NCBI GenBank assembly: GCA_963705325.1
Contig: OY970069.1
Coordinates: 5,518,001-5,582,000, forward strand
DNA length: 64,000 nt
Source of the DNA: DATARH01 sp963705325
Lineage (GTDB): Bacteria; Pseudomonadota; Alphaproteobacteria; ATCC43930; CGMCC-115725
Direction: 5' to 3'
Part shown: positions 27,735 through 37,150 of the stretch, in pieces
Layout: every line of letters begins with the position of its first letter
How positions within the stretch are numbered: position 1 is the stretch's first letter
The notes under the pieces: model-generated
The model's database searches: none
Told to the model about the DNA's origin: nothing
What the model saw: only the letters and a program-made list of their open reading frames with translations
Position numbers and translations under genes: made by a program

Positions 27735-30404
27735 TTAGTGTACCGCGGCGCTTGAGCTGCCGGCGCTCGGCGCCAGAGCGAAGCCGATCTGCGGACGCTC
27801 GGGGGCCTTGAAGCCTTGCGGGCGATCGTCCTCAACGATCTCGCCATCGAGCGCCAGGCGGCCGCCAACGACGCTCAGCGACATGATACGACGCTCGCCG
27901 TCCTCGGGCTGGTCGAGCAGACGCTCGGAGATCGGGTCCTCGACCAGGCTCTGGATCGCCCGCTTCAGCGGCCGGGCGCCAAAGGCCGGATCCCAGCCGA
28001 GCTCAGCCAGGCGGCGGCAGGCCGCCTCGTCGGCGACCAGCGAGAGCCCACGATCGGACAGCCGGTGGTTGACGCGGGCGAGCTGGATATCAACGATCCG
28101 CGTCATCTCCTCGCGGCCGAGGCGGCCAAAGATCAGCACGTCGTCGAGCCGGTTGAGGAATTCCGGCCGGAAGGCGCGGCGCACCGCCTCCATGACCTCT
28201 TGGCGGGCGCGGCCGACATCCTCGTCCTCGGCCAGGGCCAGCAGGGCCTCGGCGCCGAGGTTGGAGGTCATGATCAGGATCGCATGGCGGAAATCCGCGG
28301 TGCGTCCCTGGCCGTCGGTCAAGCGGCCGTCCTCCATTGCCTGCAGCAGCACATTGAGCACGTCCGGGTGCGCCTTCTCGACCTCGTCGAGCAGCACGAC
28401 CTGGTACGGGCGGCGACGGATTTTCTCCGCCAAGGTGCCGCCATCGTCGTAGCCGACATAGCCCGGCGGCGAGCCGATCATCCGCGACACGGTGTGCCGC
28501 TCGCCGTATTCGGACATGTCGAGGCGGGTGACCGCATTCTCGTCGTCGAACATGAACTCGGCCAAAGCCTTCGCCAGCTCAGTCTTGCCTACGCCGGTCG
28601 GCCCGAGGAACAGAAACGAACCGGTCGGTCGGGCCGGATCCTTCAGACCAGCGCGCGAGCGGCGCACCGCTCGCGACACCGCGCTTACCGCCTCTTTCTG
28701 GCCGACAACCCGCTTGGCGAGCTTGTCTTCCATATCCTTGAGGCGCTGGCGTTCAGCTTCGAGCATGCGCTCGACCGGGATGCCGGTCCACTTGGTAACC
28801 ACCGCAGCAACATCACGCGCGGTGACCTCCTCCCGCTCGGTCGAGGCGCGGGCCTCGGCATCGGCGAGACGGTGCTCCAGATCGGGGATGATCGAATAGG
28901 TCAGCTCACCGGCCTTCGACCAATCGCCGTCGCGCTGGGCGCGCTCGAGATTAGTCTTGGCCTGGTCGAGCTCTTCCTTGAGCCGGCGATCCTCATGGCG
29001 CCGGGACTGCGAGGTGCGCCATTCCTCGTCGGCGGACGCCTCCGCTTTCTCAGCGTCGGCAAGCTCGGTCTCGAGCTTCGCGAGGCGTTCCTGCGAGGCG
29101 CGATCGGGCTCGGCTTTCAGTGCCTCGCGCTCGATTTTCAGCTGCACCACCTTGCGGGTGATCGCATCCAATGCCTCGGGCTTGCTGTCAACCGCGATGC
29201 GGACGCGCGAGGCAGCCTCGTCGACAAGGTCGATCGCCTTGTCGGGCAGGCGGCGTTCGCCGATGTAGCGCGCCCCGAGTTGCACCGCCGCGACGATCGC
29301 CGCGTCGGTGATGCGCACGCCGTGATGCACCTCGTAGCGCTCCTTGAGCCCACGCAGGATGGACACCGCGTCGTCGCTCGACGGTTCGTCAATCGTTACC
29401 GGCTGGAAACGCCGCGCCAACGCAGCGTCCTTCTCGATGTAGCGGCGGTATTCGTCGGGCGTGGTCGCGCCGATGCAGCGCAGCTCGCCGCGCGCCAAGG
29501 CGGGCTTCAGCATGTTCGAGGCGTCGATCGCGCCATCCATACGGCCGGCGCCGACCAGCATGTGCAGTTCGTCGATGAAGACAATGATCTGCCCGGCGGC
29601 AGCCTGAATCTCGGCGAGGACGGCCTTGAGCCTCTCCTCGAACTCGCCACGGAACTTGGCGCCGGCGACCAGCTGCGTCAGGTCGAGCGCCAGCACCCGG
29701 CGGTTCTTCAACCCTTCCGGAACGTCGCCAGCGGCCAGCCGCTGGGCCAGGCCTTCGACGACGGCGGTTTTGCCGACGCCGGGTTCGCCGATCAGCACCG
29801 GGTTGTTCTTGGTGCGCCGCGCCAGCACCTGGATGGTGCGGCGAATTTCATCGTCGCGGCCAATGACCGGGTCAAGCTTGCCGTTCTTCGCTTCCTCGGT
29901 GAGGTCGCGCGAGTATTTGGCGAGCGCCTCCCAATTCTGTTCCGCCTGCGCCTCATTGGCCTTGCGGCCGTGACGCCACTGCTCAACCGCCTCTGCCATG
30001 GCCTTCGGGTCGACCGCGGCACGGGCAAAGATCGGGCGCAGCGCCTTCTGCTGCGCCAGGCTCTCGAGCAGCCGCTCCGCGGTGACGAACTTGTCGCCGG
30101 CGGCGCGCGCGGTCTCGATCGCGGCCTGCAGCACCGCCGCCAGCTCGGATGACATGTACACCGGAAACGGGCCGTCGCCCGGCAGCTTCGGCTGGCGCTC
30201 CAGCCGCTCCTCGGCGGCGGTCTTCAACTGCTCGGGGTCGCCCCCGGCCTCTCGGACAATCCGTGCGGCCAAGCCTTCGCCGTCATCGAGCAGCGCTTTG
30301 AGAAGATGTTCGGGAAGAACGTGTTGATGGCGCCCAGCCAGGGCTTCCATTTGCGCGCCTTGCAGAATCCCCCGGGCACGCTCGGTGAAATTTGCGAAGT
30401 CCAA
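27735..30404 (-). CDS. clpB: ATP-dependent chaperone ClpB
   Basis: An 889-residue Hsp100 disaggregase that works with DnaK to rescue aggregated proteins. Seen in order: N-domain (FTERARGILQGAQ, PEHLLKALLDD), NBD1 with Walker A GEPGVGKTAVVEGLA and FIDELHMLVGAG, a coiled-coil M domain (ERLAKLETELADAEKAEA), NBD2 with GPTGVGKTELAKALAEF, RLDMSEYGERHTVSRMIG and GYVGYDDGG, and a C-terminal domain. The start is taken as TTG 30404 (DFANFTER follows), the family-typical N-terminus. Preceded by a heat-shock promoter and ended by a terminator; no neighbours in the transcript. Confidence 0.96.
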   Translation of the reverse strand: MDFANFTERARGILQGAQMEALAGRHQHVLPEHLLKALLDDGEGLAARIVREAGGDPEQLKTAAEERLERQPKLPGDGPFPVYMSSELAAVLQAAIETARAAGDKFVTAERLLESLAQQKALRPIFARAAVDPKAMAEAVEQWRHGRKANEAQAEQNWEALAKYSRDLTEEAKNGKLDPVIGRDDEIRRTIQVLARRTKNNPVLIGEPGVGKTAVVEGLAQRLAAGDVPEGLKNRRVLALDLTQLVAGAKFRGEFEERLKAVLAEIQAAAGQIIVFIDELHMLVGAGRMDGAIDASNMLKPALARGELRCIGATTPDEYRRYIEKDAALARRFQPVTIDEPSSDDAVSILRGLKERYEVHHGVRITDAAIVAAVQLGARYIGERRLPDKAIDLVDEAASRVRIAVDSKPEALDAITRKVVQLKIEREALKAEPDRASQERLAKLETELADAEKAEASADEEWRTSQSRRHEDRRLKEELDQAKTNLERAQRDGDWSKAGELTYSIIPDLEHRLADAEARASTEREEVTARDVAAVVTKWTGIPVERMLEAERQRLKDMEDKLAKRVVGQKEAVSAVSRAVRRSRAGLKDPARPTGSFLFLGPTGVGKTELAKALAEFMFDDENAVTRLDMSEYGERHTVSRMIGSPPGYVGYDDGGTLAEKIRRRPYQVVLLDEVEKAHPDVLNVLLQAMEDGRLTDGQGRTADFRHAILIMTSNLGAEALLALAEDEDVGRARQEVMEAVRRAFRPEFLNRLDDVLIFGRLGREEMTRIVDIQLARVNHRLSDRGLSLVADEAACRRLAELGWDPAFGARPLKRAIQSLVEDPISERLLDQPEDGERRIMSLSVVGGRLALDGEIVEDDRPQGFKAPERPQIGFALAPSAGSSSAAVH

Positions 30405-30499
30405 AATGGCACCTCGTCTAAGACCCCGCCCTCGAGGAGGCGCGGGGGGCGCTGAATACGGCCCGCCCAATGCGCGACCGCCAACGCCATGACGAAAAG

Positions 30500-30525
30500 A
30501 TAGGCCGAGGAACTACAAAATCAAG
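30500..30525 (-). promoter_or_regulatory. Sigma-32 heat-shock promoter of clpB
   Basis: On the minus strand CTTG (30525-30522), a 17-base spacer, then CCTATCT (30504-30498). This matches the alphaproteobacterial RpoH consensus CTTG-N17/18-CYTATNT exactly. It lies about 100 bases upstream of clpB, a classic RpoH target. Confidence 0.8.
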
Positions 30526-30558
30526 CTGTGGGAAGAGTATATCGGACTAATTTTGTCC

Positions 30559-32277
30559 TCATTGAGCGGCAGCGCGGATCGCGGCCGGTCCGGCCGGCAG
30601 GAAGCGATCGAGCAGCTGCCCCGGCCCCCTCTCGTGGCGGGCATAGTCCCTGCCGTCGTGGACGCGTGTGCCGTTGACGTAGACGCCGTGGACGCCGACC
30701 GGGTCGCGCAGCGTCCGGGTGCCACCGCCCGGCAGATCGTTGGCGCGGCGCGCCGGCGAGACAGCGACCGTGGCCGGATCGAAAACTAGCAAGTCAGCAT
30801 GGGCGCCGACTTCGATCTTGCCGCGATCGGGGATGCCGTAGAGCCCGGCCTGGTGGCTGGTCAGCCGGCGCACGCCCTCGACCAGGTCGAACGCGCCGCG
30901 CTCGCGCACCCAATGGCCGAGCAGATAGAGCCCGAACCCGGCATCGCACAGATAGACGAGATGCGCGCCGGCGTCGGATAGCGCGATCACCCCGGCCGGA
31001 TGCTTGACCAGGGGTTCGACGCCCGCATCGACCGCGTTGAGGAACCGGCCGATAAAGCCGGTGTCGAGGTTCTCCTCGAGGCCGAGATCGAGGAAGGCGT
31101 CGAGCGGGTCGCGATTGCCGCCGCTGACAATCTCGGCGATCGAGCGGTTGGCGAGCCCGGCGTTCTCGGGCTTGACCGGCGCGGCGACGATGACCCGGTC
31201 CCAATTGCCCTGGAAGATCGTCCCCGGAATCGGGTTACGCAAATTGTCGCGGAACTTGTCGCGGAAGCTCGGGTCGGCGAACACCGCCTTGAGCTGCTCG
31301 CGATCGTAAGCCTTGACCGGGTCGAAGGCGGGGTGGCTGTAGAATGGATAGGCCGCGGCAAGGGTGAAGTCGAACGACAGCGGCTGGCAGGTGAATTGGA
31401 GATAGACCTCCTGCCCGCGTTTCTGCGCCGCAGCGGCCGCCTCGAACATGCCGAGACCGCGCTCGGGGAACTGCTCGTTGTAGAACGAGAGGCCGGTGGT
31501 CATGAAGATGCGGCGACCATGGCGGCCGGCGATCTCGGCGATCGTCTCGACCGGCACCGTGCCCGAGGCGATTTCGACGACGCCGCGCCCCGGCCCGCCC
31601 ATCGCCCCGACCAGCGCCTCGAACTCACCGATATCGCTGATCGTTGACGGCATCGGGATGCCGCCCCAGCCGGAATGGTTTGGCGAATAGGATGCGCCGA
31701 GACCAACCGCGCCCAGATCCATTGCCTCTTTGACGAGGCGCTTCATCTCGGCGAGTTCGACAGGAGTCGGCTCCTTGCGGACGCCGGCGTCCTCGCCCAT
31801 CACCGCGGTGCGCACCGCCGAATGGCCGACCAGCACCGCGAGGTTCATGTAGGGGCCGCGCCCCCGCACCATGTCCTGGTACTCGGCGAAGGACTGGAAC
31901 TGCCAGTCGATGCCCTGACGCAATGCCTCAAGATCCATGCCCTCGACGACCGCGAGGTTGCGCATGATCAGGTCGCGCTGCTGAGGCGGCGCCGGGACAA
32001 TGCCAAAGCCGCAATTGCCGATCACCGCCGTCGTCACGCCGAGCGAGGGCGACGGCGACAAAGTGCGGTCCCAGGTTACCTGCGCGTCGTAATGGGTGTG
32101 GATGTCGATGATGCCGGGCATCAGCGTGAGGCCGCCGGCGTCAACCGTCTCGCGCGCCTCGCCGGAGAGGTTGTCGATCGCGGCGATCTTGCCGTTCTCG
32201 ACCGCGACATCGGCGCGAACCGGGTCATGACCAAGACCGTCCACCACGCTCGCGCCACGGATCAGCAGATCGTGCAT
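30559..32277 (-). CDS. D-aminoacylase / N-acyl-D-amino-acid deacylase family amidohydrolase
   Basis: A 572-residue amidohydrolase (amidohydrolase_3 subgroup) that hydrolyses N-acyl-D-amino acids or related amides. Motifs are LLIRGASVVDGLG, PGIIDIHTHYDAQ (zinc ligands), TTAVIGNCGFGIVPAPP, GVGLGASYSPN, FMTTGLSFYNEQFP, and ALSDAGAHLVYLCDAGFG (metal-binding Asp) with the late LTSHQAGLYGIPDRG and ADLLVFDP. No signal peptide, so cytoplasmic. AGGGGAGAGC lies upstream of the start. Followed by clpB on the same strand after about 150 bases, but clpB has its own promoter. Confidence 0.86.
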   Translation of the reverse strand: MHDLLIRGASVVDGLGHDPVRADVAVENGKIAAIDNLSGEARETVDAGGLTLMPGIIDIHTHYDAQVTWDRTLSPSPSLGVTTAVIGNCGFGIVPAPPQQRDLIMRNLAVVEGMDLEALRQGIDWQFQSFAEYQDMVRGRGPYMNLAVLVGHSAVRTAVMGEDAGVRKEPTPVELAEMKRLVKEAMDLGAVGLGASYSPNHSGWGGIPMPSTISDIGEFEALVGAMGGPGRGVVEIASGTVPVETIAEIAGRHGRRIFMTTGLSFYNEQFPERGLGMFEAAAAAQKRGQEVYLQFTCQPLSFDFTLAAAYPFYSHPAFDPVKAYDREQLKAVFADPSFRDKFRDNLRNPIPGTIFQGNWDRVIVAAPVKPENAGLANRSIAEIVSGGNRDPLDAFLDLGLEENLDTGFIGRFLNAVDAGVEPLVKHPAGVIALSDAGAHLVYLCDAGFGLYLLGHWVRERGAFDLVEGVRRLTSHQAGLYGIPDRGKIEVGAHADLLVFDPATVAVSPARRANDLPGGGTRTLRDPVGVHGVYVNGTRVHDGRDYARHERGPGQLLDRFLPAGPAAIRAAAQ

Positions 32278-32379
32278 GTCGCTCTCCCCTCACCCTTTGC
32301 GGGCGAAAGATTAGCCTAGCTTACGATCTGGCAGCCGCGCAGAAATCGCATTGCCCGCTTTCGCGAGGCTGGAAACAGA

Positions 32380-33972
32380 TCAGGCCGCGCCGATGCGGAA
32401 ACCGGCGAGCCCGTCCTTCTCGATTTCGCCGGGAAGGTCGAGCTCCCATTGCAGGTAGTTCTGCATCGCCCGCCGCGCGCTGTCGCTGGCGTCGTGGCGG
32501 TCGTGGTTCCAGAAGATGAAGTCGACGCGCGCGCTGTCGGGCGGATCGTCAGGCGTGGCGACGACCGAATAGCCAGCCGCGCGCCAGGCGGCGACGCCGC
32601 CCTTGACGATGGCGATCTCGGCCGAGGTGAGCTCGGCTAGGTCGGGGATGGTCAGACGCGCAACACCGACATCGTCGGCGAATATGACAATGCGCGCGGA
32701 ATCACGCACCTTCGTCGGCAGCCGGTCGAGGAGCGGGCGGATGGTCCACACCGCGCCCGGCGGATGCGCCTCGCGGAACGCCGTGCTGGAGCCGAGCACA
32801 ATCGCCGCCGCGCCGTCCGACATCAGCGACGCCGCAGCCTCGGCCGAAACCACCGCCGCTGCCGGCAGCAGCGGTGTCGCCGGCTCGCTCGGCCCGCGCT
32901 CAAGCGCGACCCCGTCGAGCGCATGGTCGAGGACGCTGACATCCCAGCCTAGCTGCTTCAGCCAATGCGCGGTCATCACCGCGCGGGTACCGTTGTCGTC
33001 GATCAGCACGATGCGGGCGCCGCGGGTCGCGCACCAGCGGTCGATCGCCTGCACCAGCTGGCCACCCTGGGCCGACACCGTGTCTGGCAAGTGTCCAGCG
33101 GCGAACTCGTCGGGAGTGCGCACGTCGAGCAGGTAGGTCGTGCGCGCTGTCTCGCGTTGCCAATTGGCGAGCGTCGCGTGGTCGATGTGTTTGACCCCGT
33201 AGCGTTCGGCGACCGCGGCGGCGTACTTGGCCGAGGCGGCCGCTCCGCCAGCGCTGACCGGCGCCACGCTCTGCCGTGTGTTACGTTCCAGTTCGAGGCC
33301 AGCGAGGCGCCAACCTTGGGTTCCGCCCTGCAGCGAAACGACCTTGTTCCGCACCCCGGCGTTGATCAGCGATTGCGCGCCGATGATGCTGCGGGTGCGG
33401 CCGGCGCAGGAGACGACCACAAGCGTCTCCGGATCGGGCACCAGATCGGCGAAGCGATAGACCAGCTCGGCGCCGGGACAGGTCTGAGCACCGGGCACGT
33501 GAAAGCGGTTGAACTCCTCGACCGTGCGGCTGTCGAGGATCTTAAGGTTCTTCCCGGCCTGCTGCATCGCGTGCAGCTCGGTGGCGGTGACGTGCGGCGT
33601 GTGGCTGTCGATCTCGACGATCTCGGCGAAGGCCTTGCTCGGCACGTTGTTGCTCGGGAACAGCGGAAAACCGGCCGCTAACCACGCCGCGACACCACCT
33701 GTCAGCACCCGCACATGGCTGTAACCGAGATGCACGAGGCGCCCGGCGGCCCGATGGGCGACGCCGTCATCGCCGTCAACCAGCACCACTCGCGTCGATT
33801 TGCGCGGCACCAGACGCAGGATATCGAGCTCCAGCCGGCTATACGGCAGGTTAACCGCCAGCAACGGATGGCCGTCGGCATGCGGCCCCTCCTCGCGCAC
33901 GTCGATGAAGGCGATCTCGCCGCCATCGCCGAGCCAATCGCGCAACGTCGCGACGTTGATGGAATCCGCCAT
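32380..33972 (-). CDS. Four-domain rhodanese-like sulfurtransferase
   Basis: A 530-residue protein made of four rhodanese-homology domains (about 8-100, 125-235, 260-350, 365-475). Only domain 2 keeps the catalytic cysteine, Cys189 in VVVSCAGRTRS. In domains 1 and 3 the loop has Asp (VLVDGDDG, VLIDDNGT) and in domain 4 Ala/Asp (VIFADDVG). Each domain still shows DVR or DSR near its N-terminus and GGVAAW or GG-W near its end. It should transfer sulfane sulfur with one active domain. A C-terminal 50-residue tail (FIFWNHDRHD, MQNYLQWELDLPG) is typical of this multi-rhodanese family. Confidence 0.88.
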   Translation of the reverse strand: MADSINVATLRDWLGDGGEIAFIDVREEGPHADGHPLLAVNLPYSRLELDILRLVPRKSTRVVLVDGDDGVAHRAAGRLVHLGYSHVRVLTGGVAAWLAAGFPLFPSNNVPSKAFAEIVEIDSHTPHVTATELHAMQQAGKNLKILDSRTVEEFNRFHVPGAQTCPGAELVYRFADLVPDPETLVVVSCAGRTRSIIGAQSLINAGVRNKVVSLQGGTQGWRLAGLELERNTRQSVAPVSAGGAAASAKYAAAVAERYGVKHIDHATLANWQRETARTTYLLDVRTPDEFAAGHLPDTVSAQGGQLVQAIDRWCATRGARIVLIDDNGTRAVMTAHWLKQLGWDVSVLDHALDGVALERGPSEPATPLLPAAAVVSAEAAASLMSDGAAAIVLGSSTAFREAHPPGAVWTIRPLLDRLPTKVRDSARIVIFADDVGVARLTIPDLAELTSAEIAIVKGGVAAWRAAGYSVVATPDDPPDSARVDFIFWNHDRHDASDSARRAMQNYLQWELDLPGEIEKDGLAGFRIGAA

Positions 33973-34042
33973 CTGATCCTCCCAAAATTTGTCTGACTAT
34001 GTCGCGGACTGTGGCGAGGCGCCACCCTGTGTTGGCCGCGTC

Positions 34043-34480
34043 TCAGTTCGAACTGGGATGTTGCCGATCTGGCCGAACGATCAACCAAATCGTCGCTCCG
34101 ACAAGTGTACCGAGCACCCCAGCCAGCAGAGATGCGGCGGACATCAACGATGTGGCAAATCCTATAATCAGGTGGCTATCGACGGGCGTATGGGCTGCAA
34201 CTGCAAACGCCGCGAGAAATAGATACCAAGTCAGCAGGCCTGCGCCAAATCCGATAAAAAGAGAAACCCGAAACGCTGTGAATCCTCGCGCCCGCAAAAT
34301 GTAGAAAGCGGGCAGCCCAATGACGACGGTTCCGCCGTAGCCGAAGAGCGCGCCCATGCCGATGATCGCATAGGTCCAAGGGTATCCCCAAGGATGCGGC
34401 GACATGATGGCTGATGCGAGGAGCGTCACAGCGGCCAGAACCCAGAGAGGCGCAATTAAGAAGGCAAGAAACACTCTCAA
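34043..34480 (-). CDS. Hypothetical membrane protein with four helices
   Basis: A 145-residue integral membrane protein with four hydrophobic stretches (FLAFLIAPLWVLAAVTLLASA, YAIIGMGALFGYGGTVVIG, LFIGFGAGLLTWYLFLAAFA, LMSAASLLAGVLGTLVGATIWLIV) and a polar tail. No family recognised. It follows the hpnR gene after about 45 bases on the same strand and could be transcribed with it. Confidence 0.6.
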   Translation of the reverse strand: MRVFLAFLIAPLWVLAAVTLLASAIMSPHPWGYPWTYAIIGMGALFGYGGTVVIGLPAFYILRARGFTAFRVSLFIGFGAGLLTWYLFLAAFAVAAHTPVDSHLIIGFATSLMSAASLLAGVLGTLVGATIWLIVRPDRQHPSSN

Positions 34481-34524
34481 TTTCTTGCCTCACAGCTTGT
34501 GGTATTGCCCGCTGCGGCGGCGAG

Positions 34525-36066
34525 TTAAGGCGTCGCGCCCATCCGGGTTTCGTCGACGAACCGCTCGGTCGCGGCGTCGATGGCGCGGCCGGCGCGGCCG
34601 CGCGGCGCGTGAACGTAAAGCGCGCGGCCCGACGCCTTGTCCTCATGCGGCGGCGGCATCGGGATCTCATAATTGACCGGCCGTTGGTGATCGGCGAGCA
34701 GCAGTTCCGTCCGATAGACGCTGTTCATCTTGGTCATCGCCTTGACGAAATTGGTCTGGCCGCGCAGCAGCAGCCGGGTCGCCAGCCCGGCGGCGCCGAC
34801 GATACTTTTCCAGCCGATATGCTTCGAATAGATCGCCCGCTGGGTCGCCACCAGCTCGGCGTAGAACTCCTCGAGCGGCAGCCGTGTCGGCAGCACCGCG
34901 TGCTGAATGTCGAAGAGCCGATAGTCACGGCTGGCAAGGCGCCGCTCCTCGGTAAGCCAGCTCTCGGTTCCCGGATACGGCGTGTTGACGCTGATGTTGA
35001 CGATCTCCGGCTGCTCGACGCACCACTCGCGCACCACGCGGAAGCGCTCATGATCCCAGTCGGGGTCGGCGATCAGGTTGATCGCGATATGGACACCGAG
35101 CGAGCGGGCGTATTCGAGCGCCTCGAAGTTGCGGCCGAGGGGAACGCGTTTGCGGTATTTCGCCAATCCCTCCTCGTCGAGCGCCTCCAGCCCGAGGAAC
35201 ATGTAGGAGACGCCGAGGCTCTTCCAAAACTTGAACACCTCCTTGTTGCGCAGCAACACGTCGCCGCGGGTCTCGAGGTAATAGCGTTTCTTGATCCCAG
35301 CCCGGGCGATCGCCTCGCCCAATTCCATGCCGTGCCGCTCCTGGATGAAGGCGACATCGTCGACGATGAACACACCCGGCTCGCGGATCGATTTGAGGTC
35401 GTCGATAACGCGCTCGGGGCTCATCACCCGATAGGAGCGGCCATAAAAGGTCCAGGCGCTGCAGAACGAGCAATCCCACGGGCAGCCGCGCGAGAACTCG
35501 ATCGAGGCACACGGGTCGAGTACGCCGAGGAAATATTTACGGCGATGGCGCAACAGGTCGCGCGCCGGCAGCAGCTCGTCGAGCGAATGAACGAAGCTGG
35601 GCGTCGCGCCCTGGCCGCTCGCGGTCACCGCGCCCGGCACCGCAGCGAGGTCGCCGCCAGCGGCGATCGCCGCGAGCAGCGGCGGTATCGCCGCCTCGCC
35701 CTCGCCTCGGATCACACAATCGACCGCGCCCTCGCCGTGCTGGATCAGCGCGCCGGCGACGAACGAAGCGCTGTGCCCGCCGACGCAGATCGTGGACCGC
35801 GGCAGGCTGGCTCGCGCTCCTTTGGCGAGGTCGACGATTTCCGGGACGTTGGCGAGGTAGTTGCACGAGAACAGGACGACGTCGGGCCGCCACCGCTTGA
35901 CCCAGCCGAAGAAAGCGGCGTGGCTCTCGACTTGGAGGTCAATAAGGGCGACCTCGTGCCCGGCCTGGCGCACCGAAGCGGCAACCAGCTCCAACCCCAA
36001 GGGCTCGAGCCGCAGGAAGATGCGCGTGTACATCAACGGACCGGGATGGACACATAGGACCCGCAT
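34525..36066 (-). CDS. hpnR: Hopanoid C-3 methylase HpnR (B12-binding radical SAM)
   Basis: A 513-residue B12-dependent radical SAM methylase that methylates hopanoids at C-3, making 3-methylhopanoids. It has an N-terminal cobalamin-binding domain (PLGLELVAASVRQAGHEVALIDLQ; NYLANVPEIVDLAK; GGHSASFVAG), then the radical SAM CxxxCxxC with Cys195, Cys199 and Cys202 in SRGCPWDCSFCSAWTFYGRSY, followed by SIREPGVFIVDDVAF, RYYLETRGDVLLRNKEVF and TPYPGTESW; the tail GQTNFVKAM...VYRTELLLADHQRPV is also typical. The match to HpnR is strong along the whole length. No other hopanoid gene is nearby. Confidence 0.9.
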   Translation of the reverse strand: MRVLCVHPGPLMYTRIFLRLEPLGLELVAASVRQAGHEVALIDLQVESHAAFFGWVKRWRPDVVLFSCNYLANVPEIVDLAKGARASLPRSTICVGGHSASFVAGALIQHGEGAVDCVIRGEGEAAIPPLLAAIAAGGDLAAVPGAVTASGQGATPSFVHSLDELLPARDLLRHRRKYFLGVLDPCASIEFSRGCPWDCSFCSAWTFYGRSYRVMSPERVIDDLKSIREPGVFIVDDVAFIQERHGMELGEAIARAGIKKRYYLETRGDVLLRNKEVFKFWKSLGVSYMFLGLEALDEEGLAKYRKRVPLGRNFEALEYARSLGVHIAINLIADPDWDHERFRVVREWCVEQPEIVNISVNTPYPGTESWLTEERRLASRDYRLFDIQHAVLPTRLPLEEFYAELVATQRAIYSKHIGWKSIVGAAGLATRLLLRGQTNFVKAMTKMNSVYRTELLLADHQRPVNYEIPMPPPHEDKASGRALYVHAPRGRAGRAIDAATERFVDETRMGATP

Positions 36067-36093
36067 CGATTGTTCCCCTCGTTCCCCCGGGAT

Positions 36094-37080
36094 CTAGAGC
36101 TTCAGCAGCCGCTTCGCATTGCCGTTGAGAATCTTGGCCTTGTCCGCTGCCGAAACCGGCAGGCGGTCGGCCCATTGCGTCCCCGGCGGGTTGTCGACGA
36201 ACGGATAGTCGACAGAGAACAGCACGCGGTCGATGCCGATCTCCTGGATGCAGTGGAGTAGCGCGGGATCGGAGAAGAACCCACTCGTCGTCACCCAGAA
36301 ATGCTCGGTGAAAGCCTCACGGAACCAGGTCGCGCCACGTCCGTCGCGCGCGAACCCCATGTTCACCCGCCACAACATCAACGGCAGCCCCTCGCCGAGA
36401 TGGCCGAGGATAATCTTGAGGCCGGGATATTTTTCGAACACGCCGCTCAGCACGAGGCGAACGCCCTGGGTCGCGGTTTCGACCGTGAAGCCCCAGGCCG
36501 CGCGCAGGATGGTGGGAAATTTCTCGACGTAGTCCCTGTAATAGACGTCGATTACTCGCGGGTCAGGGATCGACGGGTGCATGTAGAGCGGCACGTCGAG
36601 CGCGGCGGCGCGCTCGAAGATCGGCCAAAATCGCTCATCGTCAATAAAGAGGCCGTTGGTGAGGCCATGGATCATCGCGCCCTTGAAGCCGAGCTTGGTT
36701 ACGGTGCGCTCCAACTCGTCGGCCGCGCCCTTGGGATCGGCGGTCGGCAGCGCCGCGAACGCGGCAAAGCGGTCGGGATGCGCGAGCACGGTCTGATGCA
36801 GACGATCGTTGACCCCCTTTGCCAACCGCATTCCGACTCCGGCATCAACCTGCTGCAGCGACGGGGCCGCGTGCGACAGCACCTGGATGTCGATGCCGGC
36901 CTCGTCCATCTCTTTCAGCCGCAACTCGGCGAGGTCATAGAGGCGCTGATAGAGGCGAGGGATGCCGGCCTCGCCACCCGAGCCGCGCGCCGGCACCGCG
37001 TTCATGCCTTTGAACTCCGCGGCCACCTCGGAGTCGAGGTAATGCTCCTCGAGGGCGATCACCTGAGATTTGTTCGGCAT
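36094..37080 (-). CDS. ACMSD-type amidohydrolase, dihydroxybenzoate decarboxylase-like
   Basis: A 328-residue TIM-barrel metal enzyme (amidohydrolase_2). Near the start ALEEHYL supplies the ExH metal ligand pair (EEH); then HPSIPD, LGHLGEGLPLMLWRVN, the active-site SVDYPF aspartate and late DKAKILNGNAKRLLKL. This layout fits gamma-resorcylate or 2,3-dihydroxybenzoate decarboxylases, which decarboxylate or, reversibly, carboxylate phenols. The substrate is inferred only. It lies 27 bases upstream of hpnR on the same strand. Confidence 0.8.
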   Translation of the reverse strand: MPNKSQVIALEEHYLDSEVAAEFKGMNAVPARGSGGEAGIPRLYQRLYDLAELRLKEMDEAGIDIQVLSHAAPSLQQVDAGVGMRLAKGVNDRLHQTVLAHPDRFAAFAALPTADPKGAADELERTVTKLGFKGAMIHGLTNGLFIDDERFWPIFERAAALDVPLYMHPSIPDPRVIDVYYRDYVEKFPTILRAAWGFTVETATQGVRLVLSGVFEKYPGLKIILGHLGEGLPLMLWRVNMGFARDGRGATWFREAFTEHFWVTTSGFFSDPALLHCIQEIGIDRVLFSVDYPFVDNPPGTQWADRLPVSAADKAKILNGNAKRLLKL

Positions 37081-37150
37081 TGGCGGCCCTTCCCCTGATC
37101 TCGCGGAAGTCTCTAGAGCAAATTCGGGCGGCGCGGAATGCCCGCCAGCA

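Noticed and set aside
27816..30152. A rightward open frame of about 778 codons opposite clpB
   Set aside because: High-GC antisense shadow; the clpB protein is complete on the other strand.
34414..36057. A rightward 547-codon open frame opposite hpnR
   Set aside because: Antisense shadow; composition is Arg/Ala/His-rich without domains.
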